DNA of 64,000 bases from Bradyrhizobium sp. AZCC 1693 (GCF_036924745.1 NZ_JAZHSD010000001.1:3224001-3288000), one strand, 5' to 3'. Positions 1 to 8,889 are shown, counted from the stretch's first letter. Notes: generated by a model from the letters alone, not told the origin. Translations and numbers: made by a program.

Positions 1-1
1 T

Positions 2-1027
2 TCAATGGCGCTTGGCGCCTTTGTCGCCGGCCTGCTGCTTGCCGAGACTGAATTTCGCAAGGCGATCGAGACCGCCATCGATCCCTTCAAGGGCCTTTTG
101 CTCGGCCTGTTCTTTTTCACGGTCGGCATGAACATCGATTTCCGCGAGCTTGCCCGCGATCCGGTCTGGCTGATTGCCGGCGCCGTTGGGCTCATTGCGG
201 TGAAATCGGTCATCCTGATCGGCCTCGCCCGGCTGTTTCGTCTTTCCTGGCGCGCGGCCATCGAAACGGGCCTCCTGCTCGGCCCGGGCGGCGAGTTCGC
301 CTTCGTCGCGATCGGCATGGCGACAACGCTCGGTCTGATCGATGCCAAGGTGTCGAGTTTCACGGTCGCGCTGACGTCGCTGACCATGGTGCTCATTCCC
401 GCGCTTTCCCATGTCGCGCGGCGGCTCGCGCCGATGGTGCGCGAAGACAAACCATTCGATCCCGAACTTGCCGTTGCGCCGAGCGGCGGGACCAACCATG
501 CCATTGTCATCGGACATGGCCGGGTCGGACAAGTCGTCTGCACCATGCTCGATCGGCACAAATTCCAGTACATTGCCGTCGACAATGACGCTGCGGCCGT
601 GCCGGAGCAGCGCAGACAGGGACGCACCGTCTATTACGGCGATGCGACCAATCCGGAGTTTTTGAAGAGTTGCGGCCTCATGGACGCAGCGGCGGTCATC
701 GTCACCATCGGCGAAGCCAAAGGCATCGACGAAATCGTCGCCCAGGTCCGTGCACTCAGAGAAGACATGCTGGTGGTGTCGCGCGCCCGCGACGCCGAGC
801 ATGCGCGGCATCTTTATCAGATCGGTGTCACCGACGCGGTGCCCGAGACCATCGAGGCAAGCTTGTTGTTATCGGAAGCGGCCCTGATCGGCCTCGGCGT
901 GGCCATGGGACTGGTCGTCGCGTCCATCCACGAAAAGCGCGAGGAATTCCGGCACGAATTGCAGCAGGCCGCGAGAGGGACCCGGCCTGCCGCAGAGACG
1001 ACCGGCGTCCGGAAACCGTCTCGCTGA
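2..1027 (+). CDS. CPA2-type cation/proton antiporter, C-terminal part (KefB/KefC-like)
   Basis: The reading frame is open at the left edge, so the N-terminal transmembrane part lies outside the window. Counting from the first Met in view, the last membrane helices run to about residue 140 and include the GPGGEFAFV segment that corresponds to GQGGEFAFV of KefB/KefC. A TrkA-N (RCK) nucleotide-binding domain follows, with the Rossmann glycine motif GHGRVG at about 170-175 and GDAT near 212. By family knowledge it exchanges K+ or Na+ for H+ across the inner membrane, gated by nucleotide or glutathione adducts. No TrkA-C domain is obvious. It converges on the acetyltransferase gene. The family is certain; the transported ion is not known. 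Confidence 0.9.
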   Translation, partial: SMALGAFVAGLLLAETEFRKAIETAIDPFKGLLLGLFFFTVGMNIDFRELARDPVWLIAGAVGLIAVKSVILIGLARLFRLSWRAAIETGLLLGPGGEFAFVAIGMATTLGLIDAKVSSFTVALTSLTMVLIPALSHVARRLAPMVREDKPFDPELAVAPSGGTNHAIVIGHGRVGQVVCTMLDRHKFQYIAVDNDAAAVPEQRRQGRTVYYGDATNPEFLKSCGLMDAAAVIVTIGEAKGIDEIVAQVRALREDMLVVSRARDAEHARHLYQIGVTDAVPETIEASLLLSEAALIGLGVAMGLVVASIHEKREEFRHELQQAARGTRPAAETTGVRKPSR

Positions 1028-1077
1028 CCTGAGACCGACGCCGGGCCGTGTCCACCGTCCCGGCCGATATTGCTGCT

Positions 1078-1590
1078 CTACCGCGCCTTGCTCCAGTCCG
1101 GCCGGATCTCGCCGGAGACGCCCTCGAACGCGCCCTCGACCAGTTCCGCCACCAAAAGGCGGCTGTAGTCGACCGGGCCCGGCATGATCACCTGCCCCTT
1201 CGGGATGACCTTGAAGCCGACGCGGCTGTAATAGGGTTCGTCGCCGACCAGAATGACGAGCCGATGGCCCTTGGCCTTGGCGTCCTGCAGCGAGCGATCG
1301 AGCAGCATGCGCCCGACGCCGCGCTTTCGAAACGGCGGCTCGACCGTCAACGGCCCGAGCATCAGGGCCGGCGTGTCGCCGATGCAGATCGGCAATTGCC
1401 GCACCGAGCCGACCAGCAATGTGCCGATCCTCGCCGTGAACGAGAGGTCGAGCAGGTGATCGACATGCTCGCGCAGGCGGTACGCGCTCAGCACGAAACG
1501 GCCGGGACCGAATGTGCGCTCGTGCAGGCGTTCGATCGCCTGCGCGTCCTTTGGTGTTTCGGCCAGAATGGTGACGTCGAGTTCGCTCAT
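1078..1590 (-). CDS. GNAT family N-acetyltransferase
   Basis: A 170-residue protein with the GNAT fold. The acetyl-CoA loop is seen as the RKRGVGRMLL segment (about residues 88-97), preceded by the LGPLTVEPPF beta strand. The central strands LVGSVRQLPI and LVILVGDEPYYSRVGF fit the YhbS-like (COG3153) branch, which often ends in a region that shapes the acceptor pocket. It probably transfers acetyl from acetyl-CoA to an amine in the cytoplasm; the acceptor cannot be read. It faces the antiporter tail to tail and stands alone. Confidence 0.88.
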   Translation of the reverse strand: MSELDVTILAETPKDAQAIERLHERTFGPGRFVLSAYRLREHVDHLLDLSFTARIGTLLVGSVRQLPICIGDTPALMLGPLTVEPPFRKRGVGRMLLDRSLQDAKAKGHRLVILVGDEPYYSRVGFKVIPKGQVIMPGPVDYSRLLVAELVEGAFEGVSGEIRPDWSKAR

Positions 1591-1658
1591 GATGGGGCGC
1601 GGGATAGCATCTGGCGGCGGCGCGGTCCATTGCCGGAGGCGGCAATCCCCGTATTGCC

Positions 1659-2594
1659 TTAATCCATTTTGATGGCCGGCTGGGACAAGTAAGCCAAAAG
1701 CTTCATTTCGCGCCGGCCGCGCGTCACCGTATCCAGCACCAGCCCCGAGCTTACCGATAGCACTGCCACGATCATCAGGCCCATCGACAGCACCGCGGTC
1801 GGCAGCCGTGGAACGACGCCTTCCTCGAGAAAGGTGATGATCACGGGGATCGCGAGGCCAATCGAGACCAGCATCAGGAAGGCGCCGATGGCCGTGAAGA
1901 ACCGCAGCGGCTTTTCCGACCGGTACAGCTTCAGGATGGTGCCAAGGATCCGGAAACCGTCGCGCCAGGTGTTGAGCTTGCTGAACGATCCCTCGGGGCG
2001 GGCAAAATAAGGTGTCTCGATTTCCATCACCGGCAGCGCCAGTTCAAGCGCGTGGACGCTGAGCTCGGTTTCGATCTCGAAACCGTCGGACAGCACCGGA
2101 AAGGATTTGACGAAGCGGCGCGAGAACACGCGGTAGCCGGAAAGGATATCCTTGAACGCCTGGCCGAATACCGCGGAGAGGAAACTCGTCAGCATCCAGT
2201 TGCCGGCGCGGTGGCCGGGCCGGTAGGCCGCGACCGACTGGTCGACGCGAAAGCCTACCACCATATCGAGGTGGTCGTTGACCAGCGCATCGATCATGCG
2301 CGGGGCGCTCGGCGCGTCATAGGTCGCGTCGCCGTCGACCAGCACATAGATGTCGGCATCGACATCGGCGAACATGCGCCGCACCACATGTCCCTTGCCC
2401 TGGCGGCGCTCGCTGCGCACGATGGCGCCGGCCGCGCGCGCCACCTCGACGGTGCGGTCCCTGGAATTATTGTCGTAGACGAAAATCTCAGCCGTCGGCA
2501 GCGCCTTGCGGAAATCGGAGACCACGGTGGCGACCGCGGCTTCCTCATTGAAGCACGGAACCAGAACCGCTACCCGCAGCGCAGGTGTCGTCAT
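1659..2594 (-). CDS. Family 2 glycosyltransferase with C-terminal membrane anchor (GtrB/DPM-like)
   Basis: A 311-residue protein. The N-terminal GT-A domain starts with VAVLVPCFNEE and carries the DGD metal/nucleotide-sugar motif at about residues 87-89 (LVDGDATYD). The acceptor-side segment FKDILSGYRVFSRRF is typical of DPM1/GtrB-type enzymes. Two hydrophobic helices at about 230-255 and 268-290 anchor it in the inner membrane. The family moves a sugar from a nucleotide donor to polyprenyl phosphate. The next gene downstream encodes a polytopic GT-C-like protein, which would be the natural user of such a lipid-linked sugar (inference). Confidence 0.9.
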   Translation of the reverse strand: MTTPALRVAVLVPCFNEEAAVATVVSDFRKALPTAEIFVYDNNSRDRTVEVARAAGAIVRSERRQGKGHVVRRMFADVDADIYVLVDGDATYDAPSAPRMIDALVNDHLDMVVGFRVDQSVAAYRPGHRAGNWMLTSFLSAVFGQAFKDILSGYRVFSRRFVKSFPVLSDGFEIETELSVHALELALPVMEIETPYFARPEGSFSKLNTWRDGFRILGTILKLYRSEKPLRFFTAIGAFLMLVSIGLAIPVIITFLEEGVVPRLPTAVLSMGLMIVAVLSVSSGLVLDTVTRGRREMKLLAYLSQPAIKMD

Positions 2595-2641
2595 TGCCGG
2601 TTCACCGAATCAAGTCTGTCCATGGAGCATTTATACCGCAG

Positions 2642-3784
2642 TCAGGCTTTGGCCGGTTGAGGGAAGGCCGCACTGTCCGCGGCCCGTTCGCCGCGCAGAT
2701 CGAGCGTTGCGAACAGCAAGGTCCAGAGCGAGAGCATGTCGATCGGAACGATATAATATGGCGTAAATATCGGATGGGTCATGAAGAAAATCAGGTTTAC
2801 CGCGAGGTTTAGGGCCACCAGGAGGGCGACCTGTCTGGCGCGGCCTTGATCGAAGCGCCACAGCCAGGCGGTCCAGGCGGCCGATATCGCCAGCAAGGTA
2901 AACTGCACATCTACGAAATAGCTTAACAGGACGCTTGCATTCAGTTCGGGCGGCACGACGTCGACGCTGCCATAGGTCGTTGCGAACGGGCTCCCCGCAT
3001 TGATCGCATTCGCGATCAGCGTCGGCGCTATTCCGATCACGAACGCCACACCGAACGAGAGACCATGCAGGAACGTTACCCTGCTTCTTGCGCGCAAGAA
3101 GGCGCCGGCAAGGTAGAGGCAATAACCCGCCGCCAGAAACAGGTTGGGCAAACGGAAATTGACGGAGAGGCCGATCAGCAGCCCAATCAGGGCTATCAGA
3201 AAGCGCCGATGCCGCGGCCGAGCCACGAAAAACGTCGCCGTCAACAACCCCGCAGCCGCGCAGACCATCATGGTTGGCGGCACCGAGTAACTCGCCTTGC
3301 TCGGGTTGATCATCAGGTAGAGCGCCGCGAAGCCGAACACCGCGGCCAGCGTGAGCGATACCGGCTCGCGTGCGCGGAACATCGCAAGCAGCGCAAATAC
3401 GAAGATCGTGACATTGGCCAGCGCGTAGAGCGGGATTACCTGAAATCCGCTGGGAAACATCGCCAGCGCAAACCCGGTGCCGGGCGGGTATTGCATGACA
3501 TGTTTGTCGGAAGCCGGAATGAAGGGATGACAGGGAGCGCGCTTCACGTCGTTCCATTCCGCGTAGCCGATCTCCTTCAACTTGTTTTTGAGATAGTGAT
3601 CGTCGTCGAAAGTGACGTTGGTATCAATGCCGCGGAGGCCGAACCTCTCGAACAGGTGTGCCTGCCGCAGATAGCAGACGTCGTCATAGACGCCGCGGCT
3701 TTCGCTCCAGCGCGACATCGTCCAGATATTGCTCGCCAGCACCGCGAGCAGGCCGAAGCCGCAGAGGAGCTTGAAAATTTTCAT
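2642..3784 (-). CDS. Polytopic membrane protein, GT-C-like glycosyltransferase candidate
   Basis: About 380 residues from the MKIFKLL start, with some nine hydrophobic helices. After the first helix comes a long polar loop with the acidic pair of YDDVCYLRQ, the position where GT-C enzymes keep their catalytic acid, and a second loop holding MQYPPGTGF. I recognise no exact family. An ATG nine bases further upstream and one at 3850 are in frame; I chose the start that leads straight into the first membrane helix. It follows the Nudix gene on the same strand and precedes the GT2 gene, so the two may form a sugar-transfer pair. The function is inferred from topology and context. Confidence 0.75.
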   Translation of the reverse strand: MKIFKLLCGFGLLAVLASNIWTMSRWSESRGVYDDVCYLRQAHLFERFGLRGIDTNVTFDDDHYLKNKLKEIGYAEWNDVKRAPCHPFIPASDKHVMQYPPGTGFALAMFPSGFQVIPLYALANVTIFVFALLAMFRAREPVSLTLAAVFGFAALYLMINPSKASYSVPPTMMVCAAAGLLTATFFVARPRHRRFLIALIGLLIGLSVNFRLPNLFLAAGYCLYLAGAFLRARSRVTFLHGLSFGVAFVIGIAPTLIANAINAGSPFATTYGSVDVVPPELNASVLLSYFVDVQFTLLAISAAWTAWLWRFDQGRARQVALLVALNLAVNLIFFMTHPIFTPYYIVPIDMLSLWTLLFATLDLRGERAADSAAFPQPAKA

Positions 3785-3853
3785 CCTGCCCATGTCGAAT
3801 CCTGTTTGCCCGCTTCTAGGCGCTGCAAGGGCGCGAAGCAACCGCGCCACCCG

Positions 3854-4342
3854 TCAGCGCCAGGTCGCAATCGGCGCCACACCGTCGAGAACTTCCGCTA
3901 TCCGGAGCCGTGTACCCCTGGTTGTCTCCGCCGGCAGTGCACCTGCCGCATAAAACCCGCACTCCACGATCTCGTGGTTGGGTTTCGGCAGGCGGTCCTG
4001 CCGGAACTGCCTGACGACATAGACCGCGACGTGGTCGCGGCGGGAGACGTGGCCATTGAAGAACAGGCCGTGCAGGACCGGCTCCCCGGTCAGTTCGATC
4101 CGCCCCTCTTCCACGAGCTCCCGCCGCAAGGCTTCGAGAAGGGTTTCGCCGACCTCGACCCCGCCGCCCGGCAGGTGCCAGCCGGCGACATAGCTGTGCC
4201 TGACCAGGAACACCTTGTCGTCGCCATCGAGCACGACGCCGCGGACCCCGAGCGTCATGCCACGGGCCATCCGCCAATAGAGGTGGAAGGCCCGCCGCAA
4301 TTGCGGTTCGAAACGTTTTCGCCAGTGCTGCAGCGCCGTCAC
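3854..4342 (-). CDS. Nudix hydrolase
   Basis: A 162-residue protein. The Nudix box is at about residues 62-85: G, five residues, E, seven residues, then REL and the EE pair (GGVEVGETLLEAL then RRELVEEGRI). The late glycine of the consensus is replaced by arginine, while the metal-binding glutamates are kept. Flanking strands VVLDGDDKVFLVRHSY and VHGLFFNGH-type segments complete the fold. The enzyme should hydrolyse a nucleoside diphosphate linked to another group; the substrate is not known. It lies upstream of the GT-C-like gene on the same strand and diverges from the phosphoesterase gene. Confidence 0.9.
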   Translation of the reverse strand: MTALQHWRKRFEPQLRRAFHLYWRMARGMTLGVRGVVLDGDDKVFLVRHSYVAGWHLPGGGVEVGETLLEALRRELVEEGRIELTGEPVLHGLFFNGHVSRRDHVAVYVVRQFRQDRLPKPNHEIVECGFYAAGALPAETTRGTRLRIAEVLDGVAPIATWR

Positions 4343-4437
4343 GCAAACCTCGGATGGACAGCTATCACGTTTGATCCTTATATCCCCGACATGATCGTGC
4401 GACGGCTCTATATCACAGCAAGTGCGGCGGAGCGCGA

Positions 4438-5328
4438 ATGACCGATACCTTCACGCTGGCGCATCTGTCCGATCCGCATCTGCCGCCGCTGCCCGCGGCG
4501 CGGCTTCGCGATCTCGCGGGCAAGCGCGCGCTCGGCTACCTCAACTGGACCCGCAACCGCCACAAATATCACCACCGCGAGGTGCTGGACGCGCTGGTCG
4601 CCGACATGCACGCGCAGCGGCCGGACCACATCGCGGTGACCGGCGATCTCGTCAACCTGGCGCTGGAGGCGGAGTTTACGCCGGCCCAGGCCTGGCTCGA
4701 AAGCGTCGGCACGCCGCAACAAGTCACGGTCGTTCCCGGCAATCACGACGCCTATGTGTGGGCGACGCGGCACCATTTCATCGGCACATTCGAGAAGTAT
4801 CTGCGCGGCGATGCCGAGGCGGACGGAACGCGGTTTCCGTTCGTACGCCGGCGCGGCCCGCTGGCGCTGATCGGGGTGTCCTCGGCGGTGCCGACGCTGC
4901 CGCTGATGGCCACCGGCCGGCTTGGCCGCGCGCAGCTCGATGCGCTCGACCGCCATCTGGCGCAGATGTCCGCCGATGAGGTCTTCCGGGTGCTGCTGGT
5001 GCATCATCCCTTGCAATCGAGTTCGCGGATGAAGCGGCTTACCGATTCGAAGGCACTCCGTGCCGTGCTGAAGCGGCGCGGTGCGGAACTGGTGCTGCAC
5101 GGCCACGACCACATCCATTCGACGATGTGGCTCGAAGGCGCCGACGGCCAGATCCCCGCGGTCGGCGTGCCGTCGGCCTCGGCGCTGGCGCACCGGCACT
5201 ATCCGGCCGCGGCGTACAACCTGTTCTCGATCGCGCGCGAAGGCAACCGATGGCGCTGCGTGCAGACCGTGCGCGCCATCGACGCCGACTTCCGCGTCAA
5301 GCAGATCAAGCAGGCGACGCTGCTCTAG
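4438..5328 (+). CDS. Calcineurin-like metallophosphoesterase
   Basis: A 296-residue protein with the full metal-ligand series of the family: DPH in LSDPHLPP near the N-terminus, GD in VTGDLVN, GNHD, HH in LVHHPL, and HGHDH near residue 222. These ligate two metal ions that activate water. The spacing fits the CpdA/3',5'-cyclic-nucleotide phosphodiesterase and Icc-like group, but the exact substrate cannot be read. There is no signal peptide, so it is cytoplasmic. It diverges from the Nudix gene with a gap of about 95 bases. Confidence 0.9.
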   Translation: MTDTFTLAHLSDPHLPPLPAARLRDLAGKRALGYLNWTRNRHKYHHREVLDALVADMHAQRPDHIAVTGDLVNLALEAEFTPAQAWLESVGTPQQVTVVPGNHDAYVWATRHHFIGTFEKYLRGDAEADGTRFPFVRRRGPLALIGVSSAVPTLPLMATGRLGRAQLDALDRHLAQMSADEVFRVLLVHHPLQSSSRMKRLTDSKALRAVLKRRGAELVLHGHDHIHSTMWLEGADGQIPAVGVPSASALAHRHYPAAAYNLFSIAREGNRWRCVQTVRAIDADFRVKQIKQATLL

Positions 5329-5360
5329 CGACAGTCCGCGCTCGCAATACGGCGACGTCC

Positions 5361-6062
5361 TCAATCCCCGCCGCCGCAACCGCCGCCCCCGTCGCCACCA
5401 CCACCGCCGTCGCCGCCGCCGCTGTCACCGCTTACGTCGCTTCCGGTATCGCCAAATCCGTTCGAACTGCCATCGAACGACGTATCTGCGAAATCGCCGC
5501 CGCAATACGCAGCGCCGCTGCCGTTCTTGCGCAGCTCTTCGCAGTCGGGCTGATAGACGAACCCGTTTGCGATATTGAGCTTGCTGTCGAGCGCAAACAA
5601 CAGCGGCAAGCGCGTCGGACGGACCGGATCGATGTTTTCGTATTTGCAGCAATACCACCAGACGCGGCGCAGGCCCTCGTTGCTCTTGCGATGCTCGCTG
5701 AGGACGACGGCGGGCGTGTGGTGGAGGAAGCCGCCGAACGCGCGCCGGCAAAACGCGTCGTAGTCGCGCGTGTACAGGATGAATTCGTGCCAGAGGTCGT
5801 CGGCGACCTGCGAGGGCATCGAGACGTGGCGCTTGCCGCTCATCAGGTAGGCGAGGAAAAATTGCCGCAAGCCCCGCGAGACCAGCGCGCTGTCCTTGCG
5901 CTCAAAGCCGGGGTGATGCTTCTGCAGCCGCTCGAGCAGGCCGCGCGGCCAGCGAAAGGTGCGGATGAATTCGGCGCGGCGCAGCTGAAGCCACCGCGGG
6001 ACGATCGCGACCAACAGAGCCGCCCCGAGACCCATCAGCGCGAACGCGACAACCGGAGACAT
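5361..6062 (-). CDS. Glycine-rich GRDP-like protein, membrane-anchored
   Basis: A 233-residue protein. Residues 1-25 form one hydrophobic helix. Residues 83-118 hold the signature of the GRDP-like family: DDLWHEF, TRDYDAFC and FLHHTP, with W91, H92, Y101, C105 and the HH pair at 114-115. The C-terminus is low complexity, made of Asp-Ser-Gly and then DGGGG repeats. GRDP-like proteins are best known from plants and fungi; the bacterial role is unknown. It converges on the phosphoesterase gene. A second small protein at 33976-34260 has the same DGGGG tail. Confidence 0.8.
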   Translation of the reverse strand: MSPVVAFALMGLGAALLVAIVPRWLQLRRAEFIRTFRWPRGLLERLQKHHPGFERKDSALVSRGLRQFFLAYLMSGKRHVSMPSQVADDLWHEFILYTRDYDAFCRRAFGGFLHHTPAVVLSEHRKSNEGLRRVWWYCCKYENIDPVRPTRLPLLFALDSKLNIANGFVYQPDCEELRKNGSGAAYCGGDFADTSFDGSSNGFGDTGSDVSGDSGGGDGGGGGDGGGGCGGGD

Positions 6063-6086
6063 CAGGACTGCCCCGGTCCAGACTAA

Positions 6087-6644
6087 TTACAGGCCACGCA
6101 ACGCGGCATACAGCGCCAATCCGAACAGCGCCACCGCGCCCAGCAGGAAGCCGAGCACGAACATGCCGAAGCCGCGGCGGCGCGGCTTTTTCTCCACGGC
6201 CGGCTCGGCGGCCACCGGCGTTGCCACCATCGCGTGTTCGCGCTCGATCATGCGGCGCGCGACATAGCCGGTGACGGCATCGACGATGACGGGCACGTCA
6301 TGCGACTCGGCGATCACGATGCGGCCGAAGCGCGTATCCTGCACGAAGCGGTAGATGCGCTTGTCGCGCCCCATCACGATATGCGCCACCACGTCGATCC
6401 ACAGCCGCGGCGTCTCGCCCTGGCTGACGCCGCGATCGAACAGGTCGACCTGCTCCGGCACCTCGGCAAACAGCGGATCGAGCGCCTCGTTGAGGATCTC
6501 GAGCCGGGCGACCTCGGCATCGCGCAGTTCGACCACGACGCCGGTGCGGTCGGCCGCCTCGATGCGGGCCTGGCGGAGCGCGTCGCGCAGCCGCGTCGGT
6601 CGCATGTCGCGGGCCTCGTTGCCGGTGTTTTGCGCGTTTGACAT
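6087..6644 (-). CDS. Hypothetical protein with C-terminal membrane anchor
   Basis: A 185-residue protein with no family I can name. The first 130 residues are soluble and mixed alpha/beta, with the segments RLWIDVVAHIVM and DKRIYRFVQDTRFGRI. An acidic-to-basic linker ending in KKPRRR leads into a single hydrophobic helix of about 20 residues at the very C-terminus, so it is probably a tail-anchored cytoplasmic domain. It lies 24 bases upstream of the GRDP-like gene on the same strand, which suggests one transcription unit. Confidence 0.8.
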   Translation of the reverse strand: MSNAQNTGNEARDMRPTRLRDALRQARIEAADRTGVVVELRDAEVARLEILNEALDPLFAEVPEQVDLFDRGVSQGETPRLWIDVVAHIVMGRDKRIYRFVQDTRFGRIVIAESHDVPVIVDAVTGYVARRMIEREHAMVATPVAAEPAVEKKPRRRGFGMFVLGFLLGAVALFGLALYAALRGL

Positions 6645-6766
6645 CGTAAGCCGCCTTTATCCTGGGAGGGTGGGCCCGGTTAACCTAGCAGTAACTATGT
6701 TGCGCGCAATGGCTGTTTGTTTGCAATAGCTTAGCGGTCCACTGGGTTTCGGGTCTGCGGCGGCGA

Positions 6767-6836
6767 CCCCTCACCCCTGCCCTCTAAGAGCGAGCTTCGC
6801 TCGTCTCGACCCCGTAAAGGACGGGGAGAGGGGGAA
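6767..6836. repeat. Intergenic palindromic repeat, family E, copy 1
   Basis: A stretch of C-rich and G-rich arms (CCCCTCACCCCTGCCCTC and ACGGGGAGAGGGGG) that can fold on itself. The core CCCCGTAAAG-ACGGGGAGAGG is shared with 8961-9090. It lies in the 265-base gap between the anchored protein and DUF4170 genes and encodes nothing. Confidence 0.7.
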
Positions 6837-6849
6837 GCGTCAACGCAAA

Positions 6850-6879
6850 CGGCCCCACCCGGTTTTCCGGATGGGGCCG
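6850..6879 (-). terminator. Stem-loop terminator after the DUF4170 gene
   Basis: Inverted arms CGGCCCCA and TGGGGCCG, with an inner CCGG/CCGG pair and a TTTT loop. Read on the minus strand it follows the DUF4170 stop by about 30 bases and is followed by TTTGCGTT, a weak T tract. It may be intrinsic or a processing hairpin. Confidence 0.6.
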
Positions 6880-6909
6880 CCTGTCCTTGGGCCGTTTCCT
6901 TAAGGTTTA

Positions 6910-7119
6910 TCAGGCCGAGACGCGGGAGGGCTCTTCGACGATCGAAAAGCGTACCCCGGCCTTGTGGCGGTTCTCTTCCGAGACCGCGCGCCAGGCATCC
7001 TCGGCCTCTTTGCGGGTCTTGAAGGGTCCCTGTACCTGGGCCGAGCCTTCCACGAGCTTGTGGAAGTTCATCGATCCGAACTCGCCGCCAATCACCCAGA
7101 AATTGCTGCCTTTGGTCAT
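6910..7119 (-). CDS. DUF4170 domain protein
   Basis: A 69-residue protein covering the whole DUF4170 family: an N-terminal FWVIGGEF strand, then GPFKTRKEAEDAW with the helix that follows, and a RFSIVEE strand. The family is small, cytoplasmic and almost limited to alphaproteobacteria; its function is not known. An AAGGAGACTGAC-type ribosome site precedes the ATG. It starts 20 bases after the isocitrate lyase stop, on the same strand, so it may be co-transcribed with it. Confidence 0.9.
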   Translation of the reverse strand: MTKGSNFWVIGGEFGSMNFHKLVEGSAQVQGPFKTRKEAEDAWRAVSEENRHKAGVRFSIVEEPSRVSA

Positions 7120-7138
7120 TGTCAGTCTCCTTCCAGCG

Positions 7139-8776
7139 TTAGCCGAACTGGTTCATCGTGTTGTGGGCGCCGCCCGCCTTCAAGGCGGCTTCGCCGGCGA
7201 AATATTCCTTGTGATCGTCGCCGATATCGGAGCCGGCCATGTTCTGATGCTTGGCGCAGGCGATGCCCTGACGGATCTCCTGACGCTGAACATTCTTCAC
7301 ATAGCCCAGCATGCCCTGCTCGCCGAAATACTCCTTCGCGAGATTGTCAGTCGACAGAGCTGCCGTGTGATAGGTCGGCAACGTGATCAGATGGTGGAAG
7401 ATGCCGGCACGCTTTGATGAATCGGCCTGGAAGGTGCGGATGCGCTCGTCGGCTTCAATGGCCAGTGGCGTATCGTCGTATTCCGGCTTCATCAGCTCGG
7501 CCCGATTGTACTTGCTGACATCCTTGCCGGCTTCCTTCATCGCGTCGTAGACCTGCCAACGGAAGTTGAGCGTCCAGTTGAACGAGGGCGAATTGTTGTA
7601 GGCCAGCTTCGCGTTCGGAACCACCTCGCGAATGCGGTCGACCATCTTGGCGATCTGCTCGATATGCGGCTTCTCGGTCTCGATCCACAGCAGGTCGGCG
7701 CCGTTCTGCAGCGAGGTGATGCTGTCGAGCACGCAGCGATCTTCGCCCGTGCCGGCACGGAACTGGTAGAGGTTGCTGGCAAGCCGCTTCGGACGCATCA
7801 TCTTGCCGTTGCGGTTGATGATGACATCGCCGTTCCTGGCGTTGGCGGCCGTCACTTCCTCGCAATCCAGGAAGCTGTTGTACTGATCGCCGAGGTCGCC
7901 GGGCTGGTGGCTCACAGCGATCTGCTGCGTAAGGCCGGCACCGAGCGAGTCGGTGCGGGTCACGATGATGCCGTCTTCGACGCCCAGTTCGAGGAAGGCG
8001 TGGCGACAGGCCCGGATCTTCGCCAGGAACACCTCGTGCGGCACAGTCACCTTGCCGTCCTGGTGGCCGCACTGCTTTTCGTCGGAGACCTGATTTTCGA
8101 TCTGCAGCGCGCACGCACCTGCTTCAATCATCTTCTTTGCGAGCAGATAGGTCGCCTCCGCATTGCCGAAACCAGCGTCGATGTCGGCGATGACGGGCAC
8201 GACATGGGTCTGGAAGTTGTCGATCTTTTCGATCAACGCCTTTTCCTTGGCCTGGTCACCCGCCTTGCGAGCGGCGTCGAGGGCGCGGAAGGTATCGTTG
8301 AACTCGCGGGAGTCCGCCTGACGGAGGAAGGTGTAGAGCTCTTCGATCAGCGCCGGCACCGAGGTCTTCTCGTGCATCGATTGATCAGGAAGCGGTCCGA
8401 ACTCGGAGCGAAGTGCTGCGATCATCCAGCCGGAGAGATACAGATAGCGGCGATCGGTCTTGCCGAAATGCTTCTTGACCGAAATCAGCTTCTGCTGCGC
8501 GATGAAGCCATGCCAGCAACCCAGCGACTGGGTGTACTTGGTGGGATCGGCGTCATAGGCAGCCATATCGCTGCGCATCAGCGCCGCGGTGTACCGGGCG
8601 ATGTCGAGGCCGGTCTTGAAGCGGTTCTGCAGGCGCATGCGCGCCACGGCCTCGGCGGTAACGCCGTTCCAGGTCGGCTTGGTCTTGAGGAGCGCCTCGG
8701 CAGCTCCGACCTCGCTCAGATAGGAAGCCGGTCCCTGGATAGCCGGGTCGCTGATGCCACGTGGCTGATAGTTCAT
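7139..8776 (-). CDS. aceA: Isocitrate lyase (long form)
   Basis: A 545-residue enzyme, more than 100 residues longer than the E. coli type and matching the long bacterial class. It splits isocitrate into glyoxylate and succinate, the first step of the glyoxylate bypass in the cytoplasm. The active-site motif is KQCGH at 234-238 with the catalytic Cys236; other isocitrate lyases have KKCGH. The Mg-binding segment VIADIDAGFGN is at about 195-205. The gene diverges from an ScfR/RamB-type regulator, the arrangement expected for a regulated aceA. DUF4170 follows it. Confidence 0.97.
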   Translation of the reverse strand: MNYQPRGISDPAIQGPASYLSEVGAAEALLKTKPTWNGVTAEAVARMRLQNRFKTGLDIARYTAALMRSDMAAYDADPTKYTQSLGCWHGFIAQQKLISVKKHFGKTDRRYLYLSGWMIAALRSEFGPLPDQSMHEKTSVPALIEELYTFLRQADSREFNDTFRALDAARKAGDQAKEKALIEKIDNFQTHVVPVIADIDAGFGNAEATYLLAKKMIEAGACALQIENQVSDEKQCGHQDGKVTVPHEVFLAKIRACRHAFLELGVEDGIIVTRTDSLGAGLTQQIAVSHQPGDLGDQYNSFLDCEEVTAANARNGDVIINRNGKMMRPKRLASNLYQFRAGTGEDRCVLDSITSLQNGADLLWIETEKPHIEQIAKMVDRIREVVPNAKLAYNNSPSFNWTLNFRWQVYDAMKEAGKDVSKYNRAELMKPEYDDTPLAIEADERIRTFQADSSKRAGIFHHLITLPTYHTAALSTDNLAKEYFGEQGMLGYVKNVQRQEIRQGIACAKHQNMAGSDIGDDHKEYFAGEAALKAGGAHNTMNQFG

Positions 8777-8889
8777 GTGCTTGATCCTTTAATCGACATT
8801 CGTGACAGTGCGTTGCGAAACGTGCTGAGAGCTAAACGCCAAACTTCCCAATTCGTATAGATACCTTGATTTCGAATGGTGATGTCATG

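Noticed and set aside
3065..4441. A 458-codon open frame on the plus strand
   Set aside because: It is antisense to the GT-C-like and Nudix genes and has the Arg/His/Gln-rich composition of a shadow frame.
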